A stretch of 20,874 bases of DNA from Intoshia linei (GCA_001642005.1 LWCA01000670.1:1-20874); one strand, 5' to 3'. Positions 1 through 10,549 are shown, counted from the first letter of the stretch. Numbers and translations are program-made. The notes: a model not told the origin generated them from the letters alone.

Positions 1-1160
1 TAAAAAAATATATACGCTGATACGGATTTTAAAATCATAAACATTATCATAAATATTATCATAAATTTAAATTTAAAAAAATATCTTTAGGGTCAAAACC
101 TCAAATTACCCTTCTTTTTTTTAATGTAAACAGCCCTAGAATTTAACAAATTTACAGGTGGTACAGTTGTATCCTGTTAACACACACAAAAAAATTCAAT
201 CCGAATAAGTGATGACTTCACGGTCAAAAAAGCATTTTAGTATGCACATATTTTTTTTTCAAAATATTCTATTAAAACAAAGAATCAAAAATAATTAAAT
301 GTCCGAAAATTAAAAAAAAGATAATTCTGATAGAGCTTATTCCAGTTAATATAAATACAAAGGTTCAACCCGAGAAATCTACGCATTCCCGATAAAAAAT
401 AATTTTTAATATATTATCAACCAATATTTAGATATGATATTTTTAAATATTTCGAATAAAAATTGAAAATGTAAATATTGATCCTACAATTAAAAAAAAT
501 GTGCAGAACGTCTACACATTTACAATAAAGAAATATGGGTGGAAATCTATATAATTGATTCCTTCGCAATTTTTAAATTTCAAATTCTTACTTGCATTAA
601 AATTTAAACAAAAACGAAACTAAAAGTAATACACTTTGTTAATATCATTTTTATATTTATTACAATCCTTTGCAATATTGGTAAAATTATCCTTAAATAT
701 GTTTATTAAGTGTTTATTTATATAGTGTTTATTATTCGGTTAATTATTGATACATAATTGGTATTTTTAAGTATTTAGAAAATTGGTACTGACATATACT
801 GTGAATATATACATATTATATTATATGTATCATCATATTGAAAATGACAAAATAGGTTTTTATAATTTTATTTTTTCTGGAATTTATGATTTTTTAGGAT
901 TGGACTGTTTTGACTTTATTTTTAAATGTTAACAAACAAAAAATTAAGATGAAATAATTCACTTTAAAGTAAAAAGTAATGTGATATGATGGTTCCACCC
1001 GAAACAAATTTGGGAAACACTCTTTTAAAAGATTGATAATAGTGAACAGTAGGATTTTATAGTTAGATTTTCAATGTGAATTTATTTTTTAAGTATAATA
1101 AAAATGTGCCATCGGCAGAGCTAGGTCCTGTTTATACTTTGTACATAACAGTCAACCTAA
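1..1160 (+). repeat. Interspersed repeat family, copy A
   Basis: Long AT-rich repeat, cut by or starting near the left window edge. Its head (about 60-600) matches, as reverse complement, positions 5690-4980, and matches 9880-10080 in the same direction. Shared landmarks are AGCCCTAGAATTTAA, TTACAGGTGGTACAGTTGTA and AATCCGAATAAGTGA. Its tail (about 905-1155) matches the reverse complement of 10570-10830, including GTGATATGATGGTTCCACC, and ends near a CTAGGTCCTGTTTATA-like motif that recurs in copy B at about 4640-4690. No transposase reading frame is visible, so it is probably a non-autonomous or decayed element. The true 5' end may lie outside the window, and the class is unknown. An hAT miniature element starts 13 bp after it. 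Confidence 0.75.
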
Positions 1161-1172
1161 TATAGTATATAA

Positions 1173-1598
1173 AAGAGCTGCTCAACTATTGACTCATTTT
1201 CAAAAATTTGCTCATTGAGCAACACGAAAAAGCTCATTTTTAATTTGAACAAAAATCATATTTCAAATTGAAATGTCATTGTAAATAATTGTATAATTGA
1301 GTACATGTAATTCTATGACTTTGATTAGAAGCAAGCTTATTATTTTTTGAGCTCACATTGCCCGTTGAGCATTTCAAATGAAATGTGAAATTATTAATAC
1401 TAAAATTACTTTAATTTTGAAAATTTTAAAGCCAAAAATTAAATTATAGCTAACAAGTACAATAATAGTTTTAGTAAGTAGAAATAAAATTAGCTTAGTT
1501 ATAATGTCAAATGATGATACAAAATCACGTGTGAGAATAATATAGTAAACTATTATTACTCAACTTGCTCATTTCAAAATTTGACATGAGCAGCACTG
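1173..1598. mobile_element. hAT-type miniature element (MITE) with perfect 8-bp target duplication
   Basis: A 426-bp segment is bounded by the identical 8-bp direct repeats GTATATAA at 1165-1172 and 1599-1606. The ends form imperfect terminal inverted repeats: the left end reads AAGAGCTGCTCA and the reverse complement of the right end reads CAGTGCTGCTCA, matching at 10 of 12 positions. Sub-terminal GCTCATT/TGAGCA motifs recur inside, near 1212-1222, 1364-1370 and 1566-1573. An 8-bp duplication with short inverted ends is the mark of the hAT superfamily. No transposase frame is present, so the copy is non-autonomous. The perfect duplication suggests a fairly recent insertion, next to the end of copy A. 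Confidence 0.8.
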
Positions 1599-1606
1599 GT
1601 ATATAA

Positions 1607-2462
1607 CATTGTAAATATTCTTTAACATTTATCCTAAAAAAATGAAATTTTATACAAAAATTTAGTAAAATTGTACAATTTTGGTTATATTTTATTATAA
1701 TACATTCTACACAGTATTATAATGATTTTTGTAATTGTTTGAAAGGATATATTATATCGATAGTTAATTGTCGTTTATCGATTTTATTTGATAATTTGAA
1801 TAGTTTGCACCCTTAATTAATTGATAATTTCAATTAGTACACACGTTAAACTGTATTATCACACGTTCTAAGAAAATTCGATAAATACACAATGATTTAA
1901 TGTAGTGCATACATAATTTTAGCAACGAGTTAAACTTTAACTTAAAGTCTACTAAATGACTACAATTGACACATATTCATTTCCATAAACAATTAAATTA
2001 CTAATTGCTCACACTGTGCACTGATGGATATGCTTAATCAAATATTAATCCGTTAATACATTGGATAATAATAATTAATAAATTACGTTTATTAGATACT
2101 TAAAATTTGAGTCATAACGTGGCAATAAACATGTACTAATAACAATATTCTTGTAGACTGTTTGTCAACATTTCATTAACGCTATACATGTATATTGGAA
2201 ACTGGATAAAGACACAATTTCATTGCTAAATTAATTTGCATATTAATGCAATGGAAATCGCAAATTAGCAACGATATAACATAGACTACATCTTGTCTTT
2301 AATTGTATGGTTCATATTACGCTGTTTTGTAAATATTTTTAAAATTTGTCAATTGATTATAACTAAAATTATATTGTTATTTCATATCTGTTACATTTTA
2401 ATATAGTTGAATTGCTGATATCAAATATCAAATAATACAATAATATTTGATTTTAATTCCCC
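1607..2462. other. AT-rich upstream region of the tetraspanin gene
   Basis: No coding exon, RNA gene or bounded element can be supported here. The sequence is very AT-rich with many ATTAAT and TAATTA runs. It should hold the promoter and any 5' non-coding exon of the tetraspanin gene, but no TATA box or initiator can be picked out with confidence in this composition. Confidence 0.4.
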
Positions 2463-2464
2463 AG
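2463..2464 (+). promoter_or_regulatory. Possible 3' splice site of a 5'UTR intron
   Basis: The sequence TTTTAATTCCCCAG ends six bases before the tetraspanin ATG at 2470. Its pyrimidine run and AG resemble a splice acceptor. This suggests that the 5'UTR is split and that the transcription start lies upstream. A cDNA end would settle it. Confidence 0.35.
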
Positions 2465-2469
2465 ACAGA

Positions 2470-5400
2470 ATGTGCAGTATAGCAACTGGTAGAACTATTT
2501 TATGTCTTTTTAATTTCATTTTTTGGGTAATATTTATATTATATTTATATTATTATGTATTTACGTTAAATTAAATAATATACATAATCTAGAATCTAGA
2601 TTGTTTTTGTTTACACAATCAATGTAATAATGACATCTAATTAATATAAAAAATAAATGTATCTAAATGCAATCCTGAATCCATAAACTACTTTTATCTT
2701 GTTCAAATAAAATTCATTTGCATTTTTTTTAACTTTTTGATTTAATGAAATGAATGCCAAAAATTAAAATTGCGCCAAATAAAACAGGTAATATTAATGC
2801 ATTAACATTTGCCATGTGTAGAAATTTAAAAATAAATTTGAAATACTTGGCGCAATATTTTCACAGGTAATATTTATCTGACATTATACCATTTTAGTTT
2901 TTACCTCGCCATTATAATGTACCATTTATTAATCGTTTGTATTTAATATTTTTTAAGGTTACTGGACTATCATTGATAGTTTTGGGTATATGGATAAGCA
3001 TAGACAATTCACTGCTGCATTATTTCTTTAATATTCACTTTACGTATACCGATTCTATAATATATTGGTCAGCCCTCATTCTTTCAATTGTTGGCGTATT
3101 CATCTTTATTATTGCTTTTATTGGATGCTGTGGGGTCGTTCAGACTAGTAGAATAATGTTATTGTTGGTAAATTGTAATTTAATACTAATTGTAATGTTT
3201 TAATTTTTAGTACTCAACAATAATTATTATTTTAATTATTGCCAAAATCGTTCTTATTATTTTTGCAGTTGTATATTATGATCAGGTAATTTTAAAGTTG
3301 ATATTTTGCATAGATTTGAAATGCACTCGTCGTTTTAAACACAGAAATAAAAGTTGCAATTTTTTTTATGTACCCTTAAAGTTACTAAGGTACTAAGTTT
3401 TTTAAAACTCTATTCAACATTTTTAATGAAAATTTTAAATATGAATGAATTGGAATCGATAAAAGGCAGTTTTTATATGTTAACCCATATACTCCCAGTG
3501 TGACCATATGGTTACACAACATTAAATTTATAAAAACACGTGTCAAATTGAAACAAAGTTAATTAAATATGAAAAATAGTGGTCCAAAATAGTTTTTCAA
3601 AGCATAAAAAAAATTCACTGAAAAAATTTTTTATATTTTTTTTGTTAAAGTTGTGATAATGAAATTTAATGAATACCATATGATGAATTCATGTATGGGC
3701 TACAATTTGATGAAATAATTAGGTATATTGACATGCGGTTTTATATATACACGCTTTTATTTGCCTTATTCTCCCAATGTGAACATATGGAATGTGAAAT
3801 AACTCCATAACTACAATTGGTAATTACCTAAAATTATATATGGTGAAAAATAGGCAAGTATGTATTAACTTCCCAAATTTTTGGAACACTTTGTCTGGGA
3901 GTATATGGGTTAAAATGTTTCATTAGATTAAACTTTCATTCGGCAATTTGATGTCAAAGTATATCAGGACAGAATACAAGGTACAAGGTGAATACATGAA
4001 AGAAATAACTAATGTACACTTGAGTACTTGGGATTTGATTCAAATCAAGGTACATTTATGAATAAAATGTATTTCCATTTTCTACATGTAGCTGGAATGT
4101 TGTGGGGATATTGATTCAAACATATACGAAGGAAGTATTTGGCAAAATATGACAAAAGTTTAAATTTTATTTATATTTCTGCAGTCCAATTTTTTATCTA
4201 ACTAATCCGATAATCTAAATATAATGTAGATATATATAATTCATATTATGCGGTCCCTTTATATTACTGATAATATTTGTATTCATAATATAAACCTCAT
4301 AAGAAATGGTGCATTTTGGATTATAATATATTTGTAATTAAAAATTTTTAGGAAATTGAACCACGAATATCGGTACCACTATCCTGCTGTACTTTACCTG
4401 AAAATATGGCTCTTGATAAACTTTCAATATCTTCTCCTTTAAACTATCAATTGTGTCAAAGTGAAGTTAAAACAAAATCGGAATTAAATTATGTTCATAA
4501 AAAGGTAAATATATTTACATTATCATACTTAAATTCAGTGATCCCAACATTTAGCTTAATAGGGACCAGTAATTTAACATTAAATTTAGCCTCCACTCAA
4601 AATATAATTTAAAAAAAAACACAGTATCAAAATATAATTAACCAGTTTGACTGTTTTGTACTACATAACAAACAGCACCTAGTTCTGGGGCCGAGGGCGG
4701 AATTATCTAATTTTAACATTAAAATTTTAAATTTAATCTAACATGATTCATTACCAATTTAATAAATAATTAAAAATACCAATTTTGTATCAATAATTAA
4801 CGGGAATCAGCAGTTTAAAAACATATTTTGGATGAATTTTACCAACATTGCAAAGCATTGTAATAAATAAAAAAAATGATAATAACAAAGTTGTAATTTT
4901 AGTTGTAGTTTTAAAATAAATTTCGTTAAATTTTTTGAAAATGAGTATTTCAGAATGAAAAACAGCAGAGCAATGAAAAAAAATTCGAAGGAATAAATTA
5001 TATAGATTTTCACGCATATTTATTTATTGGAAAGGTTCAGACGTTCAATGCACATTTTTTTTAAAATTGTACGATCAATATTTACATTTTCAATTTTTAT
5101 TTTACAATTTACAATGTTAATGGAAATATTTGAAAAATATTGGTTGATAATATATTAAAAATTATTTTTCACGGGGAATGCCTAGATTTCTCGGGTTGAA
5201 CTTTTGTATTTATATTAACTCGAATAAGTTCTATCAGAATAATCTTGTAAGGATATTGAGTCAATTAGTTTAAACAATTTATTATAGTTCATACAAATTT
5301 AATTATAGTTAAAGTATAATTTAAGTTTCTTCAATTTTGTTTGTCAATAGAATGGTGTTGCCTGATTGGTTTCCTAGGATTAAGTTTATTTACTGGTTTG

Positions 5401-6286
5401 GCTGTGATGTTGGTAATATTATTACTAATTTTCTTTTTTTTTATTTTTAGATCGTTAATTATTTTACATTTTTTTTTTATAAAATATTTCGGAAAAAAAA
5501 ATATATAAATACTAAAATGCTTTTTTGACCGTGAAGGCGTCACTTATTCGGATTGAAATTTTCTCTGTGTGGTAACAGGATACAACTGTACCACCTGTAA
5601 ATTTTTTTAAATTCTAGGGCTGTTTTCTTAAAAAAAGGGTAATTTGGGGTTTTGGCCCTGAAGATATATTTTTTTAAATTCTCAAACTCGTTTGATTTTC
5701 AAAAAAAAGGACAATTTAGGTTTTTGACCTGTAAGATGTGAGTTTCGAAGGTTGAAATTTATCTTACTTTCACCCGGAAAACACTGTAATAGACATGTGG
5801 ACGTTATACATTTCTAAGACTTTTAGTTGTTGAAATAAACGATAACACACAAAACTCAAACAAAGAATTTTATATAAGTAAGGATATATTAATTTTTTGA
5901 GTTCATTGTTCAATAATATATTTTCCAACGGACTCGACTGTTTTGTGTCAGGACCTACACGTGGGAACTGCTATTTATAGTTATTATTAGTACTATTATA
6001 CTTATACTATTAGTACTTATATAGTAGTATTATTATTAGTACATAATGTATTACATTGATAAACTTTTTTTTATTAGGGTTGTAATGACGCTGTTGCTGA
6101 ATGGATTAGCCAAAATCGTACATTGATAATTGCGACTCTATGTGGAATATTCTTTATCGAAGTAAATTTAATTGATAAATTCATATTTAATTTAATACAA
6201 TTACATTATAATTATATTTGTAGATTATTAACCTGATATACGCCTGTTTTCTTAATAGAATTAATAACCCAAAAGAATACTTTTAA
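2470..6286 (+). CDS. Tetraspanin, eight coding exons, 276 residues
   Basis: Four-pass membrane protein that organises partner proteins into membrane microdomains. The model joins 2470-2526, 2958-3167, 3211-3285, 3927-4049, 4092-4157, 4352-4504, 6078-6161 and 6224-6286. Every exon is a multiple of three, so all introns are phase 0, and all have GT-AG ends; the donor after 4157 (AAA/GTTTAA) is weak. Membrane segments lie near residues 9-30, 55-77, 90-111 and 243-266. GCCG at 75-78 follows the second, and TM4 carries the Glu (256) often seen in tetraspanins. The large outer loop has WDLIQ (149-153), the signature CCG (158-160), VPLSCC (185-190), C212 and GC (229-230): six cysteines, enough for three disulphides. 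N174 (NMT) and N241 (NRT) are possible glycosylation sites. The start is the first ATG of an exon beginning with a short cytoplasmic tail, as in the family. Family assignment is firm; the subfamily is not recognised. Transposons sit in introns 3 and 6. Confidence 0.92.
3168..3210 (+). other. 43-bp tetraspanin intron 2
   Basis: A GT-AG intron of only 43 bp joins the exon ending at GCCG plus 11 residues to the third membrane segment. If it is not removed, the frame stops at about 3201-3203. Intron 4 (4050-4091) is 42 bp. Together they show that this genome probably splices very short introns, which matters for judging the 38-bp spacers in the Helitron array at the right end. Confidence 0.75.
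3480..3913. mobile_element. piggyBac-type miniature element in tetraspanin intron 3
   Basis: The element proper is 3484-3909 (426 bp). It has perfect 15-bp terminal inverted repeats, CCCATATACTCCCAG at the left and its exact reverse complement at the right (3895-3909), flanked by TTAA at 3480-3483 and 3910-3913. TTAA duplication with CCC...GGG ends is the piggyBac hallmark. A sub-terminal copy of the end motif (CTCCCAATGTGAACATATGG) lies near 3771-3790, next to the similar CTCCCAGTGTGACCATATGG near the left end. No transposase frame is present, so it is non-autonomous. The right end lies 17 nt before tetraspanin exon 4 (3927), so the branch point of intron 3 probably falls within the element. 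Confidence 0.88.
4625..5786 (-). repeat. Interspersed repeat family, copy B, in tetraspanin intron 6
   Basis: Reverse-oriented copy of the family seen at 1-1160. Matches include TACAACTGTACCACCTGTAA (5581-5600), TCACTTATTCGGATTGAAA (5540-5558) and a tail near 4640-4690 with GACTGTTTTGTACTACATAA. On the minus strand its head carries two loose tandem units of an ATCTTCAGGGCCAAAACC-like motif (near 5665 and 5735). The minus-strand start may be CAGTGTTTTCCGGGTGAAAG at 5786, which resembles an hAT end, but no matching far end or target duplication was found. The copy fills about three quarters of intron 6 (4505-6077). Reading frames inside it are short and show no known domain. Boundaries are approximate. 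Confidence 0.7.
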
Positions 6287-6313
6287 CTTTTTATGATACG
6301 TCATATTGTAATT

Positions 6314-6319
6314 AATAAA
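6314..6319 (+). terminator. Polyadenylation signal of the tetraspanin gene
   Basis: AATAAA lies 28 bp after the TAA stop at 6284-6286. It is the first canonical hexamer downstream and predicts a very short 3'UTR. Such hexamers are common by chance in sequence this AT-rich, so the call rests mainly on position. Confidence 0.5.
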
Positions 6320-6940
6320 CTTTGAAAATTATTTAATAACTATCTACTTAGTTTTTTGAGTGTACACTGTACAGTACAATTAGTGAACAACTATTTGAGC
6401 GAAATCATCGATTTTACTAATTAATAATATTGTTGATTTTTTTAAAATTATATTTTGTCACATAAATAAACAGTAGCATATTGGATGTGATTAATAGTTA
6501 ATTAATTAATTATATTGATCCATTCTGTCAAATTCAAAAAGCCATAAAAGTAAATTATATGCTACCATATTTTTTTAATAAATCAAATATTTTCATAATA
6601 ATTTTTATAGAAGATGTAATATCAACGTTCTATAAAACAATTCTGATATCAAAAAATAAATTATATAGTATATAATTTATTTATTATACAATTATATGTA
6701 CTGTATATTTTGAAAATACATTTGATTCAAAAGTATTAAATCATAATGTTTTGTAGTCATTTTAATAATGTTTAAAATTTTGGGTTTACATTTTTTTTGG
6801 AGGGACTTTTTTAGCAAACCCTAGTAAAATCGATTAGAAGTGTTTAAAAATTTTTTTACATATCGAGTGCGCCGCACAATTTTCCATTTGATTGGGGATG
6901 TTGTTGAGTTGAGACTCAACTTGAGTATGTGATGAATACG
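6320..6940. other. AT-rich intergenic stretch
   Basis: Nothing coding or bounded can be supported. The sequence is AT-rich with simple repeats such as TTAATTAATTAAT near 6499. A less AT-rich patch with CGAGTGCGCCGCAC at 6863-6876 precedes a possible hAT end just downstream. Confidence 0.4.
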
Positions 6941-6953
6941 AGTAGAAAAAAAA

Positions 6954-6969
6954 AGTTGAGAAACACTGC
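6954..6969 (-). mobile_element. Possible hAT terminal inverted repeat, solitary
   Basis: The plus strand reads GTTGAGAAACACTG, so the minus strand begins CAGTGTTTCTCAAC, a form typical of hAT element ends. The element body would run leftward on the plus map. A matching left end and an 8-bp duplication were looked for over about 600 bp and not seen, so this may be a truncated copy or a chance match. Confidence 0.35.
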
Positions 6970-7071
6970 ATTCTAACATTATACAATACATGCTATGACC
7001 CAAGTTCAGTAATGGTCTAAAAAAAATATTTATTGATACAAATTAATATATGGTTGGATTTTGTCTAAAAT

Positions 7072-7311
7072 CAAAATTTTCGTCCATTTCTTTCAAATTT
7101 ATCATTTGATAAGCGGTACGCAGCTAAAAAAGATGAAACAGAGTCCGATTTATTTATTAATAATTGGTTGATTTGTGTATCACGTTCATTTAACCCAATC
7201 GACGTGTATCTAAACGTTAAATTTAAATATTTACTAAATATACTGTTATATTGTTGTGAATCCCACTTGCCATGTATAAACACACCAATTCTTAAAAAAT
7301 GTAATTTATAA
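7072..7311. other. Unidentified stretch open on both strands
   Basis: On the plus strand a frame stays open from about 7072 to a TAA near 7309, about 78 codons, with no early ATG. On the minus strand a 70-codon frame runs 7283-7071. G+C is visibly higher than in the flanks. The plus frame includes SFDKRYAAKKDETESD; the minus frame includes DSVSSFLAAYRLSNDKF. Neither is recognised, and no convincing splice sites or start were found. It may be a decayed exon or transposon fragment. The coding strand is undecided. Confidence 0.25.
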
Positions 7312-8620
7312 ATGCATTACATATATTGGATTTTATTTAAATTTTTGGAATCCCTTCTTTAATAATCTACTATTTTGCAGATTCAGGGATCATGCACCAT
7401 TTTTTTGATCTCATTTATGGTGTAGTATGGTATTAATAAGAAAAATATTATATCCAAATAGATGGTCAACGAATTTTTTTATACCCTAATAAACAAAACT
7501 TTTTCAGGTGCCAGTTTGGCATTGCAGGCCATAGTCTCATGAAATTACACAACTTTAAACAATTTTCAATGATTCAATTCCCGTTTTAATAAACAAAAAA
7601 CTTGGAATTCCAGAAAATGTTAAAATTAACTAATTAATTAATGTTACGTAAAATTATAATTAAATGTGCATAATTATCTAATAATAAAAATACCCTTTAT
7701 TATATAGTTCACAATATTTTATATTTTTTTGCAAAATATATGTCCAAACATCGGAATAATTCCAATCTAATTTAAAATGTATTAAAAACGATTACACCAA
7801 AGTACATAAAAATTAATATAAAACAAGGCCATCGAAAATGAAAAATAACCCAAAATTTTTTTTACAAACCATGCATAGCGTCATATAAACCTAACGAACT
7901 CTCTAACACTCTTGACTTGATATGTTAAATTTAACACACCTTATAGTTAAGATATTCAGCAAAAAAATTTTTTTAATACTCAATTTAGAAAAATAAGTAC
8001 CCTTTTATAAAAATTTCTTCGAGGCCACGAATAGGGGTTTCAGAGTACGATAGGTTCGGCACTGATTGTCCTTGTAGTAAAGTACGAAATATGAATTACT
8101 CAGTATAGGCAAAACACGGATATACTCTGGCCAATCTTCGCTAGTTTCACTAAGATGAGTGAGTTTCGCTAAAATTGAATTGAATAAATACTTTACAAAA
8201 AAGTACAACAATTTGGATCTGTATATCTATTCCCCATTAAAATGTGCTTAACAGTAGGGAATTTTTTTTTAAATGTAAATAAAGCGTCTTTTTGAGAATC
8301 TGATTCAATTTGCACAAGATTTAAATTACACCTGAATTAATGAAAATTAAAAAGTTAAAAAAAAATAAAAATGATATACTTTTGAGTATAAAAATTTATA
8401 ATTTCCATAATTTCATCAAATATAACACCTTTATTGGTAATGAAAATGGTGATTATTTTTTCACTTGGATATTTTCTAAACAAAAATGACCATAAATAAT
8501 GAAAAAAAGTACTCTTTAAAAATTTTGTAAAAAATGTCCAATACAATAGTACAATCTTTTCCACCATTAAATGCTATTGAAATTTCATTTGAACTATTTT
8601 AAAATTATTATGGATAATTA
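7312..8620. other. Gene-poor AT-rich stretch
   Basis: No gene can be supported. A patch at about 8010-8180 is less AT-rich and holds a 68-codon minus-strand frame (8211-8005) that includes SETSEDWPEY, but it shows no recognised motif. A second minus-strand frame at 8567-8355 is rich in Phe, Ile and Lys and looks like a composition artefact. Confidence 0.35.
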
Positions 8621-8623
8621 AAA

Positions 8624-8735
8624 TAGACTTGCAAGTTTGGACGACTTCGTAGATGACCTTACGAGTCACTTGGTATTTTTCAGTTGAAATTGCATCCATT
8701 AATATAATTATGGAAATGTGTAAAATGCAAGTCTA
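8624..8735. repeat. Small segment with 10-bp inverted ends
   Basis: TAGACTTGCA at 8624-8633 and its exact reverse complement at 8726-8735 bracket 112 bp. The outermost TA pairs could be a Tc1/mariner-style duplication, but the repeats are too short to separate a tiny miniature element from a chance palindrome. Confidence 0.3.
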
Positions 8736-9118
8736 AATGTGCGTCTTAATTTCAATGTACACTTTATGATACGTTAATTTTGTAAATTGTGATATCAGTG
8801 CACCAGAATTATTTTCAAAAGTTGTGGTTCCCTTGCATTTTAATAAATTACCTTGGTTCGTTACTGGAACATGCAAAATAGATCGTATTTCGAAATTCGA
8901 ACAACAGATTGTAGAATTGTCTTTCTGTTGATTCGAATAGTCTGATTATAATCTTTAAGACGCAATTGCAAGATGTAACTTTGTTTTGCCAAATTATATC
9001 TTCTAACATATGTTGCCACCAGTGTTATCAGAAAATAAACTAATATTTAGTAATTAATATGTAAATGAGAAGAAATTCTTACTTATATAAAGTAAAGTTA
9101 ATTACATGCCTAGTGCAT

Positions 9119-9208
9119 AATTTTCACTTTACAATACGAGTTTGGCAGAATGGATGATCCCGAAGGGTGAATGCATTCAACACACGAGTTCTGTAAAAGT
9201 GTGAAAAT
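9119..9208. repeat. Imperfect hairpin
   Basis: The left arm, ATTTTCACTTTACA followed by ACGAG, pairs imperfectly with a right arm containing ACGAGTTCTGTAAAAG and GTGTGAAAAT, around a less AT-rich loop with CCCGAAGGGTGAATGCA. It could be a folded relic of a miniature element. No target duplication is evident. Confidence 0.4.
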
Positions 9209-9242
9209 ATATATGTTAATTTGTTGGTTTGGTTTGTCCACT

Positions 9243-9594
9243 GTCTTTTCTCGATTATAAGCAGACCCTGAAATACAAATTTTCAGTGAAATTTTTAACT
9301 AAATAAAAGTTGAATATAAGCAGTTTCTGCTTGTATTCTAAAGAATTTTAAACAAAAAATAGACAACATATCAATTTATTTTTAAAAAATAACTTGCTTC
9401 ATATAATAGAATGTCTAATTTAGAAGTTTTGCTTTCACTATATACAATACGTAGTTTATGTTTTTATATTTTTAAGGTCTGGTTAAAAGTCTGTTTTTTT
9501 TTTTGATTATAAGCATTTTCCCTTCTACTCTCGAACTTCTAATAATAACTAATAACTAATATTAATAAGAAGACTTCTTATAATCGAGAAAAGA
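9243..9594. repeat. Segment bracketed by inverted repeats
   Basis: CTTTTCTCGATTATAAG near 9244-9260 has its reverse complement, CTTATAATCGAGAAAAG, near 9577-9593. A third, shorter GATTATAAGC lies inside at about 9505-9514, and a related ATATAAGCAG at about 9315. This suggests a decayed element of about 350 bp with sub-terminal repeats. The outer ends and superfamily could not be fixed. Confidence 0.45.
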
Positions 9595-9837
9595 AAGTAG
9601 TTAAAGAAAAGAAAGTAAGAAGAGTCGAGTTTTAAGATTTTCATTAGTTTTTCGAGGGTGATGGTTTCTCGCAAATTTTATTTTTAGCAATTAAGTTCTT
9701 CAAAAATAAAAACCCCAATTGTCAGTTTTTTCTAGATTTAAACAGTCTTAGATTTATAAAAAATACACAACCTGATCAAGACTTTAAATCCATCAAATTA
9801 TCATAATTTCCAATTTTAAAATCTTATAGCTTTACGG

Positions 9838-10090
9838 ACAAAACCAAATTACACTTTTTTGTAAAAATTTAATATAAATATTATCATAAATTTGAATTTA
9901 AAAAAAATATATCTTCAGGCCCAAAATCACAAATTATTATTTTTTTTAACAATGAACATAGCCCTAGAATTTAAAAAATTTACAGGTGTTACAGTTGTAT
10001 TCTGTTAACACACACAAAAAATTTCAATCTGAATAAGTGACGCCTTCAAAAAAGCACTTTAGTATTCATATTTTATTAACATTCCGAAAT
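9838..10090 (+). repeat. Interspersed repeat family, copy C head
   Basis: Same direction as copy A. Shared blocks are ATTATCATAAATTTGAATTT, AGCCCTAGAATTTAA, TTACAGGTGTTACAGTTGTA and GAATAAGTGACGCCTTCA. The match fades after about 10090, where copies A and B continue, so this copy is truncated or joined to something else. The start near CAAAACCAAATTACACTTTT is comparable with the doubled head motif seen in copy B. Confidence 0.7.
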
Positions 10091-10549
10091 ATGTAAAACA
10101 AAAAATATAGAAAAATTTCTCATTAGCGCCAAACTATCAATACCGTCAAAATTTGAGTAATGCGTTAAACCCTTAATTTAAATAATAAATATTTAAATTT
10201 ATTGATATTTACAATTAATATATTTATTTAAGTTTATTTAAATTAAATATAAACCAGTATTATAGAAATTATTAATCTAATTTTAATAATAACTTATCCC
10301 TAAATTAAACCCTAATTAAATTTACAAACAAATAAATTAAAAAACATCTATGTTAGATGAAGTAACTTCATTTTATCATTATTTTAGTATATAAATACTT
10401 TTTAATACATAGTAACCGTATCCATGATTTATTCGCTACGAATTTATACTCTTAATAACGTTAATCGAGGAAAATTTGATTTTTTACTTTATTCTATAAT
10501 TTTGAAAAATAACTATGGGATTTTCCTTCTCCAAGTGTATCACTATGCG

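Noticed and set aside
2937-3203. Single-exon 88-residue protein
   Set aside because: Its first seven codons and last twelve are intron sequence. The true coding part is tetraspanin exon 2 (2958-3167), supported by GT-AG sites and family motifs.
4790-5543. Minus-strand frames of 68-75 codons in tetraspanin intron 6
   Set aside because: They lie within repeat copy B, are low in complexity, and are not kept in copy A.
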